In this document: positions 1-7,951 of the stretch, one piece after another
Layout of the letters: every line of letters starts with the position of its first letter
How positions within the stretch are numbered: position 1 is the first letter of the stretch
Source: Marinomonas aquimarina
GTDB taxonomy: Bacteria; Pseudomonadota; Gammaproteobacteria; Pseudomonadales; Marinomonadaceae
Length of the DNA stretch: 64,000 nucleotides
Assembly: GCF_900089755.1 (NCBI RefSeq)
Contig: NZ_FLOC01000001.1
Coordinates: 186,001-250,000 of the forward strand
Reading direction: 5' to 3'
Position numbers and translations under genes: made by a program
Notes under the pieces: model-generated
Database searches by the model: none
Seen by the model: the letters and a program-made list of their open reading frames with translations, nothing else
What the model was told of the DNA's origin: nothing

Positions 1-2
1 TG

Positions 3-185
3 CCGATTGCGACCATGTTGATCGCTTACCTTGCCATTTTGGTCAACGTCATCAGTAACTTGTTGATGAAGGAAGATGGCAAGATCAGCAGTACCATCGT
101 AAATCTGATCCCTCAGATACTGATCAGCGGCATCATTGCTGGTGTCTCACTTTGGTCAGTGTGGCCAGAAAGCAGCTTGTATTAA
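3..185 (+). CDS. C-terminal end of a membrane protein (partial)
   Basis: An open frame enters from the left window edge and stops with TAA at 183-185, leaving about 60 residues. They form two hydrophobic stretches (roughly residues 4-20 and 36-52) separated by a short polar loop containing MKEDGK, so this is the tail of an integral membrane protein. The family cannot be named from this fragment. The frame has no stop and the stop codon is embedded in a good terminator hairpin, which supports a real gene end. It converges on the small minus-strand membrane protein that follows. Confidence 0.6.
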   Translation, partial: PIATMLIAYLAILVNVISNLLMKEDGKISSTIVNLIPQILISGIIAGVSLWSVWPESSLY

Positions 186-196
186 GCTGCTTTTCT
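171..196 (+). terminator. Rho-independent terminator overlapping the stop codon of the partial gene
   Basis: Perfect 8-bp inverted repeat AGCAGCTT / AAGCTGCT (171-178 and 184-191) with a 5-nt loop, followed by a T-rich tail. The TAA of the upstream gene lies in the loop and 3' arm. Confidence 0.65.
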
Positions 197-212
197 GCTT
201 TTCTCAAATATC

Positions 213-611
213 CTAGCCTTTAAAAATCGAGCGGCTGGCACGCCAAAACGGCAAGATGCAGCCCGCAATCAAGCAGCTAATAAAACCAAACGATAACAAG
301 TACCCTATCCCCATATGTGACATATCAACAAACATACTCATAAAGTAGATGTTTGGAATCACCACAAATAACCAACTGCTGACCGTTAATACAAAACGAT
401 CAAAGCTAGAACGTAGGTTCGTTTTGGCCAATAACCAAGCACTGAAATAGGTGTATACAAACAGCGCTACAGCAAAACCGATCATGCTCGCAACGGACAC
501 TCCGTAAAACACCCGGCTCTGCTGTGCAACGTCTGCAGGCGCGGCTGAATACCAGACCGCCCCAACTAACAGCTGCAATGAATAGACCAACAAAATTGCT
601 TTGAAGTTCAC
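213..611 (-). CDS. Small four-helix membrane protein, function unknown
   Basis: A 132-residue protein with four predicted membrane segments (about residues 5-20, 35-58, 72-94 and 101-122). I do not recognise a family. The start is GTG at 611, preceded by AGGTGG at good spacing. It is the last gene of a minus-strand run behind tatD and the RmlD-like reductase; only 32 bp separate it from the reductase stop, so it is probably co-transcribed. An 11-bp direct repeat in that gap duplicates its ribosome binding site. Confidence 0.6.
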   Translation of the reverse strand: MNFKAILLVYSLQLLVGAVWYSAAPADVAQQSRVFYGVSVASMIGFAVALFVYTYFSAWLLAKTNLRSSFDRFVLTVSSWLFVVIPNIYFMSMFVDMSHMGIGYLLSFGFISCLIAGCILPFWRASRSIFKG

Positions 612-613
612 CT

Positions 614-644
614 GTTAACCACCTTTAGCTTTTGTTAACCACCT
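614..644. repeat. 11-bp direct repeat carrying duplicated Shine-Dalgarno sequence
   Basis: GTTAACCACCT occurs at 614-624 and again at 634-644. On the minus strand each copy reads AGGTGGTTAAC. One copy sits at ribosome-binding distance before the GTG start at 611, the other touches the stop codon of the upstream gene. Confidence 0.6.
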
Positions 645-1531
645 CAATTCGATGGCAGGTTATACATATCTCGAATCAGCGCTCTTAGCACTGGGCGCCA
701 AGAGCGCTGTTTGATCCCATAATGGCCAAAGATCTTACGACACGACAACGACTGCCGCTTGATCTCAGTGGCCATTTCTAATGCGTTGGCCGTATCGCCC
801 ATATGCTCTAAAACACTTTGCGCTTTCTGATCGAATTGGCTGGCAGTGGTCAGTACCGCTTCCACCAAGCCCATCCAACTAATTTCCTCTGAGCAGCAAT
901 AGTGATACACACCGGTATTGAGCGCGCCGTAATGACGCTGCTTAACCACCGAAAGCAAAACACGCGCCACATCCGATACCGGTGTCGGACAACCAATCGC
1001 CGTATCATGAAACTCAATCGGCGCGCCGGAACGCACCAAGTTAATCGTGTTGGCAATAAAGTCATCTTGCGCACCACTGAACAACCAGCCGGTACGCAAC
1101 ACAATGTGCTTATCTGCGGCGAGGACTTTTTGCTCAGCCTCCATCAAGCGACGAGCAAAGCGACTGCGCGCATCAGGCTCATCGGTCTCTAGATAAGAAG
1201 ATTCTTTCTCGCCTAAAAATACCTGCACCCCACTGAGCATGTAAAACTGCGGGCAAGTGTCACGCTGTATTAACGCCCCCAACAATTCTAAATACTGGTC
1301 ATAGTCATTCTGCGAAGCGCTGCGTAAAGAGTAAGCATCAATGATGGCATCGCAATATTGCTGATCCAGCACCGATGAAGACACCTGACTCAACACCTCA
1401 TGACAAGGTACTTCTAACCAGTCAAAATCATAATCATTGTCGTAATATTGGCGAATAGCGCGACCGAGCTCAGTGTCACTTCCTAACAGCACCACTCGCA
1501 CCGGTGCATTGATATTTTCTTGAACTGTCAA
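644..1531 (-). CDS. RmlD-like NAD(P)-dependent sugar-nucleotide reductase family protein
   Basis: A 295-residue protein of the dTDP-4-dehydrorhamnose reductase-like (RmlD substrate-binding) SDR family. The N-terminus VRVVLLGSDTELGRAI is a dinucleotide-binding start with a degenerate glycine motif, and HIVLRTGWLFS matches the RmlD region that follows the active site. No canonical YxxxK is evident, so true dehydrorhamnose reductase activity is doubtful. It starts at TTG 1531, overlapping the tatD stop as TTGA, which suggests translational coupling. No other rhamnose genes adjoin it. Similar RmlD-like proteins occur as lone housekeeping genes in marine gammaproteobacteria; substrate unknown. Confidence 0.65.
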   Translation of the reverse strand: MTVQENINAPVRVVLLGSDTELGRAIRQYYDNDYDFDWLEVPCHEVLSQVSSSVLDQQYCDAIIDAYSLRSASQNDYDQYLELLGALIQRDTCPQFYMLSGVQVFLGEKESSYLETDEPDARSRFARRLMEAEQKVLAADKHIVLRTGWLFSGAQDDFIANTINLVRSGAPIEFHDTAIGCPTPVSDVARVLLSVVKQRHYGALNTGVYHYCCSEEISWMGLVEAVLTTASQFDQKAQSVLEHMGDTANALEMATEIKRQSLSCRKIFGHYGIKQRSWRPVLRALIRDMYNLPSN

Positions 1532-2304
1532 TTTTTAACCTTATGCCAATTCGGCAACACTCGTTGTAAGTTAGCGCTGGTATGGTGCGCAATCTCTAAC
1601 ACAGACTGCTGACGCAATTCTGATACCGTATGCGCAATATCTAATATTCGCAAAGGGCTGTTCGCTTGCCCTTGATAGCCACAAACAGGCATATCAGGGG
1701 AGTCCGTTTCCAACACATAGTCACTGTCACTTAACGCTTGCAACACACGCCGCGCTTTTTGCGCCCTAGGGTAAGTGACCGTTCCGCCGATCCCCAACAC
1801 AAAGCCTAAATCAAGAAAGCGCTTGGCTTGCTCTAAACTGCCATTGAAAGCATGCACGATTCCCCCATGGGTAAACCTGCTTTGGCGCAACAGTTTGAGT
1901 AAATCATCCTCACTTTTTCGGGCATGCAAAATAACCGGCAATGCCTGCTCAGTGGCGATGGCAAGCTGCGCTACAAACACCTCTTGTTGCAGCTGATAGT
2001 CCGGCAAGTTCGGCCATTTATCCAGACCAATTTCCCCGACTGCTACCACGGTATACTGCGCCAACAAGCTTGCTAATTGCTGTAAATCGCTGGCTTGGTA
2101 GCTCTGTAAAAAATACGGATGTAAACCAAGGGCCACTTTGATAGCACTGTATTCATGTTGCAAAGCCAGCACCCCTGCCCATGACTCAGAGGTCGTTCCG
2201 GGTACAAGAAAAGCGTCGATCCCCGCCGCTTGGCTCTGAGTAATCAGATCCGCTAACGCGTCGAATACAGGGAAATCAAGATGGCAGTGACTGTCGATAA
2301 ACAT
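1528..2304 (-). CDS. tatD: TatD family metal-dependent DNase/hydrolase
   Basis: A 258-residue TIM-barrel hydrolase. The N-terminus MFIDSHCHLDF carries the HxH metal motif; GEIGLD supplies the conserved Glu near residue 90; HARKSEDD and HAFNG give the middle histidines; ETDSPDMP is the C-terminal Asp motif. Length is normal for TatD/YcfH proteins. These act as Mg-dependent 3'-5' exonucleases in the cytoplasm. ATG 2304 is chosen over TTG 2310 because family members begin directly with MxxDxHxH. It is the first gene of a three-gene minus-strand operon and overlaps the next by 4 nt. Which paralogue (TatD, YcfH or YjjV) it is cannot be settled here. Confidence 0.85.
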   Translation of the reverse strand: MFIDSHCHLDFPVFDALADLITQSQAAGIDAFLVPGTTSESWAGVLALQHEYSAIKVALGLHPYFLQSYQASDLQQLASLLAQYTVVAVGEIGLDKWPNLPDYQLQQEVFVAQLAIATEQALPVILHARKSEDDLLKLLRQSRFTHGGIVHAFNGSLEQAKRFLDLGFVLGIGGTVTYPRAQKARRVLQALSDSDYVLETDSPDMPVCGYQGQANSPLRILDIAHTVSELRQQSVLEIAHHTSANLQRVLPNWHKVKN

Positions 2305-2361
2305 GCACAAAGATTACATGATCGAACCAGAACACTCTAGCAAGAAGATAGGTAGGAATGT

Positions 2362-2395
2362 AAAAAAGCCGCGCAATTGGCGCGGCCTTTTTGTA
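2362..2395 (-). terminator. Terminator of pckA
   Basis: Perfect 7-bp stem GCCGCGC / GCGCGGC around AATTG, flanked by an A run on the left and a T run on the right, so it can work in both directions. It lies just downstream of the pckA stop and upstream of tatD. Confidence 0.85.
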
Positions 2396-2414
2396 AAGCT
2401 CAGTCAAGCTAAGA

Positions 2415-3965
2415 TTATAGCTTAGGACCAGCGTTCACAATTTCTTCAGAGACGGTTTCAAACTTCTTAAAGTTCTCCACGAATTGCGCGATCAAACCTT
2501 TCGCTTGTTCGTCGTAGGCGGCTTTGTCTTGCCAAGTATCACGTGGATTCAACAACACACTATCCACACCTTCTACTTGAGTCGGAACGTCTACATTTAA
2601 TTGCTCTAAATGCGTCGTCTCAACGTTTGCTAGCGCACCAGACTGGATGGCAGCAATCACTGCACGCGTCGTTGGAATGCTAAAGCGTTTACCACCTTTA
2701 CCGTGCGCACCACCCGTCCAGCCAGTGTTCACTAGGTAAACCTTGCTACCAAACTCTTCGATACGCTTGATCAAAAGATCTGCGTAAACGTCAGCAGAGC
2801 GTGGGAAGAATGGCGCCCCAAAACAAGTAGAGAAAGTAGACTTGATGCCAGAACCAGCGCCCATCTCTGTAGAGCCAACTAGCGCTGTGTAACCACTTAG
2901 GAAATGGTACGCCGCCGCTTCTTTACTTAGGATCGACACCGGTGGCAATACACCCGTTAAATCACAGGTTAAAAAGATCACCGCGTTGGGTTCACCGGCA
3001 CGGTTATGCTCAGAACGCTTATCAACACTTGTTAGCGGGTAACCAGCACGGCCGTTTTGTGTCAAAGAGGTATCGGTGTAATCCGCATGACGCTCATCAT
3101 CTAGCACCACGTTTTCCAGCACGGTTCCGAATTTGATCGCTTTCCAAATCACCGGCTCATTCTTTTCAGAAAGGTCGATGGTTTTCGCGTAACAGCCACC
3201 TTCGATATTGAACACAGTACCGCGGCCCCAACCATGCTCGTCATCACCGATCAGGAAGCGAGACTCATCAGCAGACAAGGTCGTTTTACCGGTACCAGAT
3301 AGACCGAAGAACAGAGTAACGTCGCCTTCACTACCGACGTTGGCAGCACAGTGCATGGGGAGCACCTCTTGCGCCGGCAATAGGTAGTTTTGTACTGAGA
3401 ACATGGCTTTCTTCATTTCACCGGCATAACGCATACCAGCAATCAGCACTTTTCGCTCTTTGAAGTTTAGAATGACACAACCGTCAGAGTTAGTGCCATC
3501 GCGCTCAGGCAGACATTCGAAAGACGGTACGTTTAGGACCTGCCATTCATCGCGGGCCCCTGGGTTGTATGTCTCTGGCAGAATAAATAGGTTACGGCCA
3601 AATAGATGTTGCCAAGCGGTTTCGGTGCGCATTTGTACCGGAATGTAGTACTCATCGCCGGCCCCCACATGCACATCAGACAAGTAAGATTGTTTCGCAT
3701 CAAGGAAGGCTTCAACTCGATTCCAAAGCGGTGCGAATTTTTCTTCTGGGAATGGGCGGTTTACTGGACCCCAGTGAATCGTATGCTTAGTTGACTCTTC
3801 TTCAACGATAAAACGATCCATAGGAGATCGACCGGTACGCTCCCCCGTCTCGACGACTAAAGCGCCCGTATCAGCCAGAACACCTTCACCGTCAGCCAGT
3901 GCATTTTCTACCAGTTGAGCGGCATTTAAGTTACGTAGGATTAGGTCATTAATTTCATTGTTCAT
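2415..3965 (-). CDS. pckA: Phosphoenolpyruvate carboxykinase (ATP)
   Basis: A 516-residue enzyme that converts oxaloacetate plus ATP to PEP, CO2 and ADP, the first committed step of gluconeogenesis. The nucleotide loop [13 protein letters not shown] is at about residues 221-233, the metal-site segment [10 protein letters not shown] follows directly, and TGRSPMDRF (about 44-52) holds the oxaloacetate-binding arginine. Length and motifs fit the ATP-dependent class rather than the GTP class. The ATG at 3965 is preceded by GAGGAC. It is monocistronic: a strong terminator follows it and a long AT-rich region lies upstream. Confidence 0.97.
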   Translation of the reverse strand: MNNEINDLILRNLNAAQLVENALADGEGVLADTGALVVETGERTGRSPMDRFIVEEESTKHTIHWGPVNRPFPEEKFAPLWNRVEAFLDAKQSYLSDVHVGAGDEYYIPVQMRTETAWQHLFGRNLFILPETYNPGARDEWQVLNVPSFECLPERDGTNSDGCVILNFKERKVLIAGMRYAGEMKKAMFSVQNYLLPAQEVLPMHCAANVGSEGDVTLFFGLSGTGKTTLSADESRFLIGDDEHGWGRGTVFNIEGGCYAKTIDLSEKNEPVIWKAIKFGTVLENVVLDDERHADYTDTSLTQNGRAGYPLTSVDKRSEHNRAGEPNAVIFLTCDLTGVLPPVSILSKEAAAYHFLSGYTALVGSTEMGAGSGIKSTFSTCFGAPFFPRSADVYADLLIKRIEEFGSKVYLVNTGWTGGAHGKGGKRFSIPTTRAVIAAIQSGALANVETTHLEQLNVDVPTQVEGVDSVLLNPRDTWQDKAAYDEQAKGLIAQFVENFKKFETVSEEIVNAGPKL

Positions 3966-4463
3966 ACTCTATGGTCCTCTGAACAAAAGGTTACATATTG
4001 TTTTTAATTATTATTTTTGAGGTAAATCTATAGTAACAAACGAATCTAAAAAAACATATTGATATAACAAAGTGTTATTTTATTTCACCTCAACAAACCA
4101 AAAGCGACACTTAAGGTGTTGATATAGTTAAGCTTTACATTTAAATAGGTGGTAGACAACTTAATATCCAAGCTGAAAGAATAAAATATTTATGAAAATA
4201 AATTACAGTTTTGTTTTTATATTACATCTATCTATAGCCTAAAGTTATATAACCTTCGATTTAACTATTTTTTAGAACTAACGACTATTTCATGATTTTT
4301 GCTCGAAATTGCAGGGATTCTCGACTAAAATCCCCTCCGAAATTATTAATTTCCACAATAATTCAACTTTTAACCTGCCCATAAGTCAGGCTTGAAAGCC
4401 CAGGTTCATGGTAGGATTCTTTCTAACCTTCCCCCTGTTCGAAACAAAGGTAGACCTAAAGCT
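3966..4463. promoter_or_regulatory. Divergent AT-rich intergenic region between pckA and gnd
   Basis: About 500 bp without a gene, strongly A+T-rich in 3990-4300, placed between two divergent central-metabolism genes, so both promoters must lie here. I cannot assign -35/-10 boxes with confidence. Visible structure: a 6-bp inverted repeat GGGATT / AATCCC (4314-4319, 4329-4334) in the gnd leader and a short GGCTT / AAGCC hairpin near 4389. Confidence 0.5.
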
Positions 4464-5990
4464 ATGCAAAACGTGAATCAGAGCTGCAACATCGGATTCG
4501 TTGGACTAGGTGTCATGGGTAAAAACTTGGCCCTTAACCTGGCCGACCACGGTTATCGCGTTGCGGGTTTTGATCTCGACAAAGATAAAGTGCAAGACGT
4601 GCTGGCCACAGAAGCCAAAGAACGTCCTGACTCCGTCGACGAAGCGAGAATCATTGGTTGTGACAACATTAAGCAAATGCTCGACATGCTGGTTAGCCCA
4701 CGCGTTATTGTGGTTCTAGTGCCAGCGGGTAACCCAGTGGATGCGGTTTGCCAAAACTTAATTGAAGCAGGCTTAAATCCTGAAGACATCGTTGTAGATT
4801 GCGGCAACAGCCAATGGACGGACACTATTCGCCGAGAAAGCGAGTACAAAGATCAGTTTAAATTCTTTGGTACCGCGGTATCGGGTGGGGAAGTTGGTGC
4901 GCGTTTTGGTCCTTCTCTAATGCCTGGCGGTGACGCTGACTCATGGAAATACTTGCAGCCAATGTGGGAGTCTGTGGCCGCTAAAGTAGATGCCAACGGC
5001 AAACCAATCGAAACACGTACACCGGGTCAGCCAGTCAAAGAAGGCGAGCCTTGTACTGCATACTTAGGCCCTAACGGTGCCGGACATTACGTGAAGATGG
5101 TTCACAATGGTATCGAATACGCTGACATGCAGCTGATTTGTGAAGCCTACCACCTATTGCGTTCTCTACTAGGCTACGAGCCTGCTGAAATCGGCAAGCT
5201 GTTTGAAAAGTGGAACCAAGGCGTTCTCAACAGCTACCTAGTAGAAATCTCAGCCGACATCCTACAACAGTACGATGCTAAAACGGGCGCACCATTGGTC
5301 GATATGATCCTAGACAGTGCCGGCCAAAAAGGGACTGGTCGTTGGACTTCTATCAGTGCCACGCAAATGGGTGTTCCGGCAGGCATCATCAGCGAATCGG
5401 TTTACGCACGTGCCTTGTCAACACTGACAGCAGAACGTGAGAAAGCGTCTAGCTTCCTAACGGCTGACATTGATGTCTCTGAAATCGATGCCCAAGCGGT
5501 AGAACAAGCGATTGAAAACGCTCTGTACTGTGCCAAAATTTGTGCCTACGCGCAGGGTTTCCAATTGATGCGTGCCGCACAAGCGGAATACGACTGGGAA
5601 CTGAACTTCATTGGCATCGCTAAGATCTGGCGTGGTGGTTGTATCATCCGTGCCTCTTTCCTACAAAAGATTGCTGATGCATTTGAGAAGAACCACGAGC
5701 TGGAAAACCTATTGCTAGACGAGTACTTCGCCAACGCGATGGCAGAGAAGCAAAAAGGTCTGCGTGATGCTGTGGTATTAGCAGCTCAATCTGGTATTCC
5801 AACACCATCTTTCTACTCTGCCCTAGCATACTTCGACGGTTACCGTTCTGAAGTACTGCCAGCAAACTTGCTGCAAGCACAGCGCGATTACTTCGGCGCA
5901 CACACTTACGAGCGTGTAGATGCAGCACCAGGTGCGAAATTCCACACCCACTGGCAAGAAGAAAACCGCCCAGAGACCAAAGTTAAATAA
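4464..5990 (+). CDS. gnd: 6-phosphogluconate dehydrogenase, decarboxylating
   Basis: A 508-residue NADP-dependent enzyme of the oxidative pentose phosphate pathway, giving ribulose 5-phosphate. The N-terminal Rossmann motif GFVGLGVMGKNLALN is at about residues 11-25. The substrate motif SGGEVGARFGPSLMPGG and the catalytic KMVHNGIEY follow, and the C-terminal helical domain includes SAGQKGTGRWT and KIWRGGCIIRA. It is longer than the 468-residue E. coli enzyme, mainly from inserts in the middle, as in the longer family members. ATG 4464 is preferred; an in-frame TTG at 4392 would add 24 residues without a family match. Monocistronic, ending at a strong shared terminator. Confidence 0.95.
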   Translation: MQNVNQSCNIGFVGLGVMGKNLALNLADHGYRVAGFDLDKDKVQDVLATEAKERPDSVDEARIIGCDNIKQMLDMLVSPRVIVVLVPAGNPVDAVCQNLIEAGLNPEDIVVDCGNSQWTDTIRRESEYKDQFKFFGTAVSGGEVGARFGPSLMPGGDADSWKYLQPMWESVAAKVDANGKPIETRTPGQPVKEGEPCTAYLGPNGAGHYVKMVHNGIEYADMQLICEAYHLLRSLLGYEPAEIGKLFEKWNQGVLNSYLVEISADILQQYDAKTGAPLVDMILDSAGQKGTGRWTSISATQMGVPAGIISESVYARALSTLTAEREKASSFLTADIDVSEIDAQAVEQAIENALYCAKICAYAQGFQLMRAAQAEYDWELNFIGIAKIWRGGCIIRASFLQKIADAFEKNHELENLLLDEYFANAMAEKQKGLRDAVVLAAQSGIPTPSFYSALAYFDGYRSEVLPANLLQAQRDYFGAHTYERVDAAPGAKFHTHWQEENRPETKVK

Positions 5991-6019
5991 GCTTTAGCCT
6001 CCGAGCAATAGCCCTACTA

Positions 6020-6055
6020 AAAAGCCCGTTTAGAGCAATCTAAACGGGCTTTTTG
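6020..6055. terminator. Bidirectional terminator between gnd and trmJ
   Basis: Perfect 12-bp stem AGCCCGTTTAGA / TCTAAACGGGCT around GCAA, with A and T runs on the two sides, between convergent genes. It is nested in an outer 10-bp inverted repeat: CCGAGCAATA at 6001-6010 and TATTGCTCGG at 6075-6084. Confidence 0.9.
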
Positions 6056-6085
6056 TTAACAGCATAAGAAAGCGTATTGCTCGGG

Positions 6086-6814
6086 CTATTCACCCTTAGG
6101 CTGCTGTCTCTCAATGGCCGTTAACATACCACGCAACATCCCCACTTCCTGCTGATCCAACTGTGAGCGTTGAAACAAACGACGGAAACGCGTCATCACC
6201 TGGCGCGGAGCCTTAGGATCAAGAAACTCTATATCGCCTAATACCTTTTCTAAATGGCCCAGCATATAGTCAAGTTGCTCAGAAGTCGCCGCTGGCACAT
6301 CCCACTTACTCTTCACAATCGGGCCGTCTTGCAAGCTAAGCTCTTGCATACGCAGTTCGTAAGCAATCACTTGCACCGCCGCCGCCAAGTTCAGTGAGCT
6401 AAAGCCTTCCACTGAAGGAATGTGCACATGGTAATGGCAGCGTTGCAGCTCTTCATTGGTCAAACCACGGTCTTCACGGCCAAACACAAACGCGGTTTTT
6501 AACTGTTCGTTAAACACCAGATCCGCTGCCTGACGAGGGTCCACTAGCGGCCATGGAATATGGCGTTCACGGGCACTGGTCCCGATCGCCAACTGACAAT
6601 CCGCGATCGCTTCCTCGAGCGTGGCCACGACTTTGGCATTGTCCAAAATATCCGTAGCCCCCGATGCACGACTGACCGCTTCATCGTGAGGAAATAGCTT
6701 TGGATCCACCAGCACTAACTCACTCAAGCCCATGTTTTTCATGGCGCGTGCGGCGCCGCCAATGTTGCCGGGATGGGAAGTATTCACCAGCACAATTTTA
6801 ATATTTTGTTGCAT
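6086..6814 (-). CDS. trmJ: tRNA (cytidine/uridine-2'-O-)-methyltransferase TrmJ
   Basis: A 242-residue SPOUT-class methyltransferase that methylates the 2'-O of nucleotide 32 in tRNAs using SAM. The N-terminus IVLVNTSHPGNIGGAARAMKNMG is nearly the E. coli TrmJ sequence in shorter overlapping pieces, and the knot region includes FVFGREDRGLTNEEL and SLNLAAAVQVIAYELR. The C-terminal extension (about 165-242) is the usual TrmJ tail. In many gammaproteobacteria trmJ and suhB are neighbours in divergent orientation, as here. Confidence 0.93.
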   Translation of the reverse strand: MQQNIKIVLVNTSHPGNIGGAARAMKNMGLSELVLVDPKLFPHDEAVSRASGATDILDNAKVVATLEEAIADCQLAIGTSARERHIPWPLVDPRQAADLVFNEQLKTAFVFGREDRGLTNEELQRCHYHVHIPSVEGFSSLNLAAAVQVIAYELRMQELSLQDGPIVKSKWDVPAATSEQLDYMLGHLEKVLGDIEFLDPKAPRQVMTRFRRLFQRSQLDQQEVGMLRGMLTAIERQQPKGE

Positions 6815-6930
6815 ATCGAACTCATACCAAGGGTCAGTGGAGCATTAAGCCACCATGGTATCAGAGAATTAAGAATTACCTAGTGTTTGAACAGAATTTA
6901 ACCACATTTTCGCTAGCTTAGTGCGGGCTT

Positions 6931-6958
6931 TTGGGCTAGAATTCGCGCCCACTATATT
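6931..6958 (+). promoter_or_regulatory. Candidate suhB promoter
   Basis: TTGGGC (6931-6936) and TATATT (6953-6958) with a 16-bp spacer resemble a sigma-70 promoter about 120 bp upstream of the suhB ATG. An alternative -10 is TAGAAT at 6937-6942. Assignment is tentative. Confidence 0.35.
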
Positions 6959-6973
6959 GATGCACAATAAGCC

Positions 6974-7047
6974 GATGCTGGAACAGCATCACCGCATCGA
7001 CCACGCTCTTTAACACTTTAACCGCAACGAACTGTCCACAAGACAGT
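6974..7047 (+). promoter_or_regulatory. suhB leader with boxA and two flanking hairpins
   Basis: The leader contains CGCTCTTTAACA at 7004-7015, one base from the rRNA boxA consensus TGCTCTTTAACA. A perfect 7-bp hairpin GATGCTG / CAGCATC (6974-6980, 6984-6990) precedes it and a perfect 6-bp hairpin ACTGTC / GACAGT (7031-7036, 7042-7047) follows. The hairpin-then-boxA order mimics boxB-boxA of rRNA leaders. In E. coli, NusB/NusE binding to a boxA in the suhB leader is reported to regulate suhB, so this is probably an autoregulatory site. Confidence 0.75.
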
Positions 7048-7078
7048 AGCTGCCCTATTGATTCAAGATTGGTATCCC

Positions 7079-7870
7079 ATGCAACCACGAATTAATGTCG
7101 CTATGAAAGCGGCTCGCGCTGCCGCAGACTTCATCATCCACGCGCAAGAAAAAATGCTTTTTGACAAAGAAGCAGGTCAAAACGCAGCAGAAGTTTATCA
7201 AAACGTTTGCACAGGCGCAGAGCGTAGTATCGTTCACCACCTAGAAAAAGCCTACCCAGCGGACAAGATCACGACACGTCTACAAGGTACGGTACAAGAA
7301 GGTTCAGAAGGCGAATGGATCGTCGATGCCATCCAAGGTCAGCACCTATTCACGCGCGGTCTTTCAGGTCACGCGATCACGATTAGCTACCTAGTTGCGG
7401 GTAAAGTTGAGCACGCTCTACTGGTTAACCCATCGACTCGTGACGAGTTTTACGCAAGTAAAGGCCGTGGCGCATACCTAAATAATTCCCGTATTCGTAC
7501 TGGCGCTGCACGTTCTCTTGAGAACACAACGCTAGCGACTCAATTCCCTGGCACAGAAGCGACTATTGCCTACGCATCAGGTCAATTCAAAGTACTTGAA
7601 GAAGTAGCAAGCAAAGGCGCTCGCGTTGTCATGCAAGATGCCCCTGCGACTATGTTGGCAAACGTTGCGGCAGGTCGTCTAGATGCGGCATGGGGTCTTG
7701 AACTACGTGAGTGGGAAGTTCAAGCACCACTGTTCATCGCAAAAGAAGCAGGCTGCCTATTTGCAGGCTTCGACGGCGCACCAAACTACGAGACTGGCAA
7801 TGTATTATGTGCCAACCCTCGTCTATTCAAATACTTGCTACCTATTCTAAACAAGCAACTGGGTGCATAA
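7079..7870 (+). CDS. suhB: SuhB-like inositol monophosphatase family protein with degenerate active site
   Basis: A 263-residue protein aligned end to end with SuhB (N-terminus MQPRINVAMKAAR, then GRGAYLNN, ANVAAGRLDAAWG, C-terminus VLCANPRLFKYLL). SuhB is an extragenic suppressor and a component of the Nus complex in rRNA antitermination. The phosphatase site is largely lost. The family motif DPLDGT reads D83-A-I-Q86-G-Q, the TEES region reads T66-R-L-Q, the VD metal site is V43-C44, and the late WD motif is WE. Only D83 survives cleanly. ATG 7079 matches family starts; an upstream TTG at 7058 is less likely. It sits behind a boxA leader and ends at a strong terminator. Confidence 0.85.
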   Translation: MQPRINVAMKAARAAADFIIHAQEKMLFDKEAGQNAAEVYQNVCTGAERSIVHHLEKAYPADKITTRLQGTVQEGSEGEWIVDAIQGQHLFTRGLSGHAITISYLVAGKVEHALLVNPSTRDEFYASKGRGAYLNNSRIRTGAARSLENTTLATQFPGTEATIAYASGQFKVLEEVASKGARVVMQDAPATMLANVAAGRLDAAWGLELREWEVQAPLFIAKEAGCLFAGFDGAPNYETGNVLCANPRLFKYLLPILNKQLGA

Positions 7871-7899
7871 GCCAGCTGTTTGACTGAGTTCAAAGCAAT

Positions 7900-7931
7900 A
7901 AAAAGGCCAGCTCGATGAGCTGGCCTTTTTG
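7900..7931. terminator. Bidirectional terminator between suhB and galU
   Basis: Perfect stem AGGCCAGCTC / GAGCTGGCCT around GAT with A and T runs on both sides, between convergent genes. Confidence 0.9.
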
Positions 7932-7951
7932 CGTTTAGATCAGGTACACAC

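Noticed and set aside
4392..4463. 24-residue N-terminal extension of Gnd from a TTG codon
   Set aside because: No family match before MQNVNQSCNIGF; ATG 4464 is the better start.
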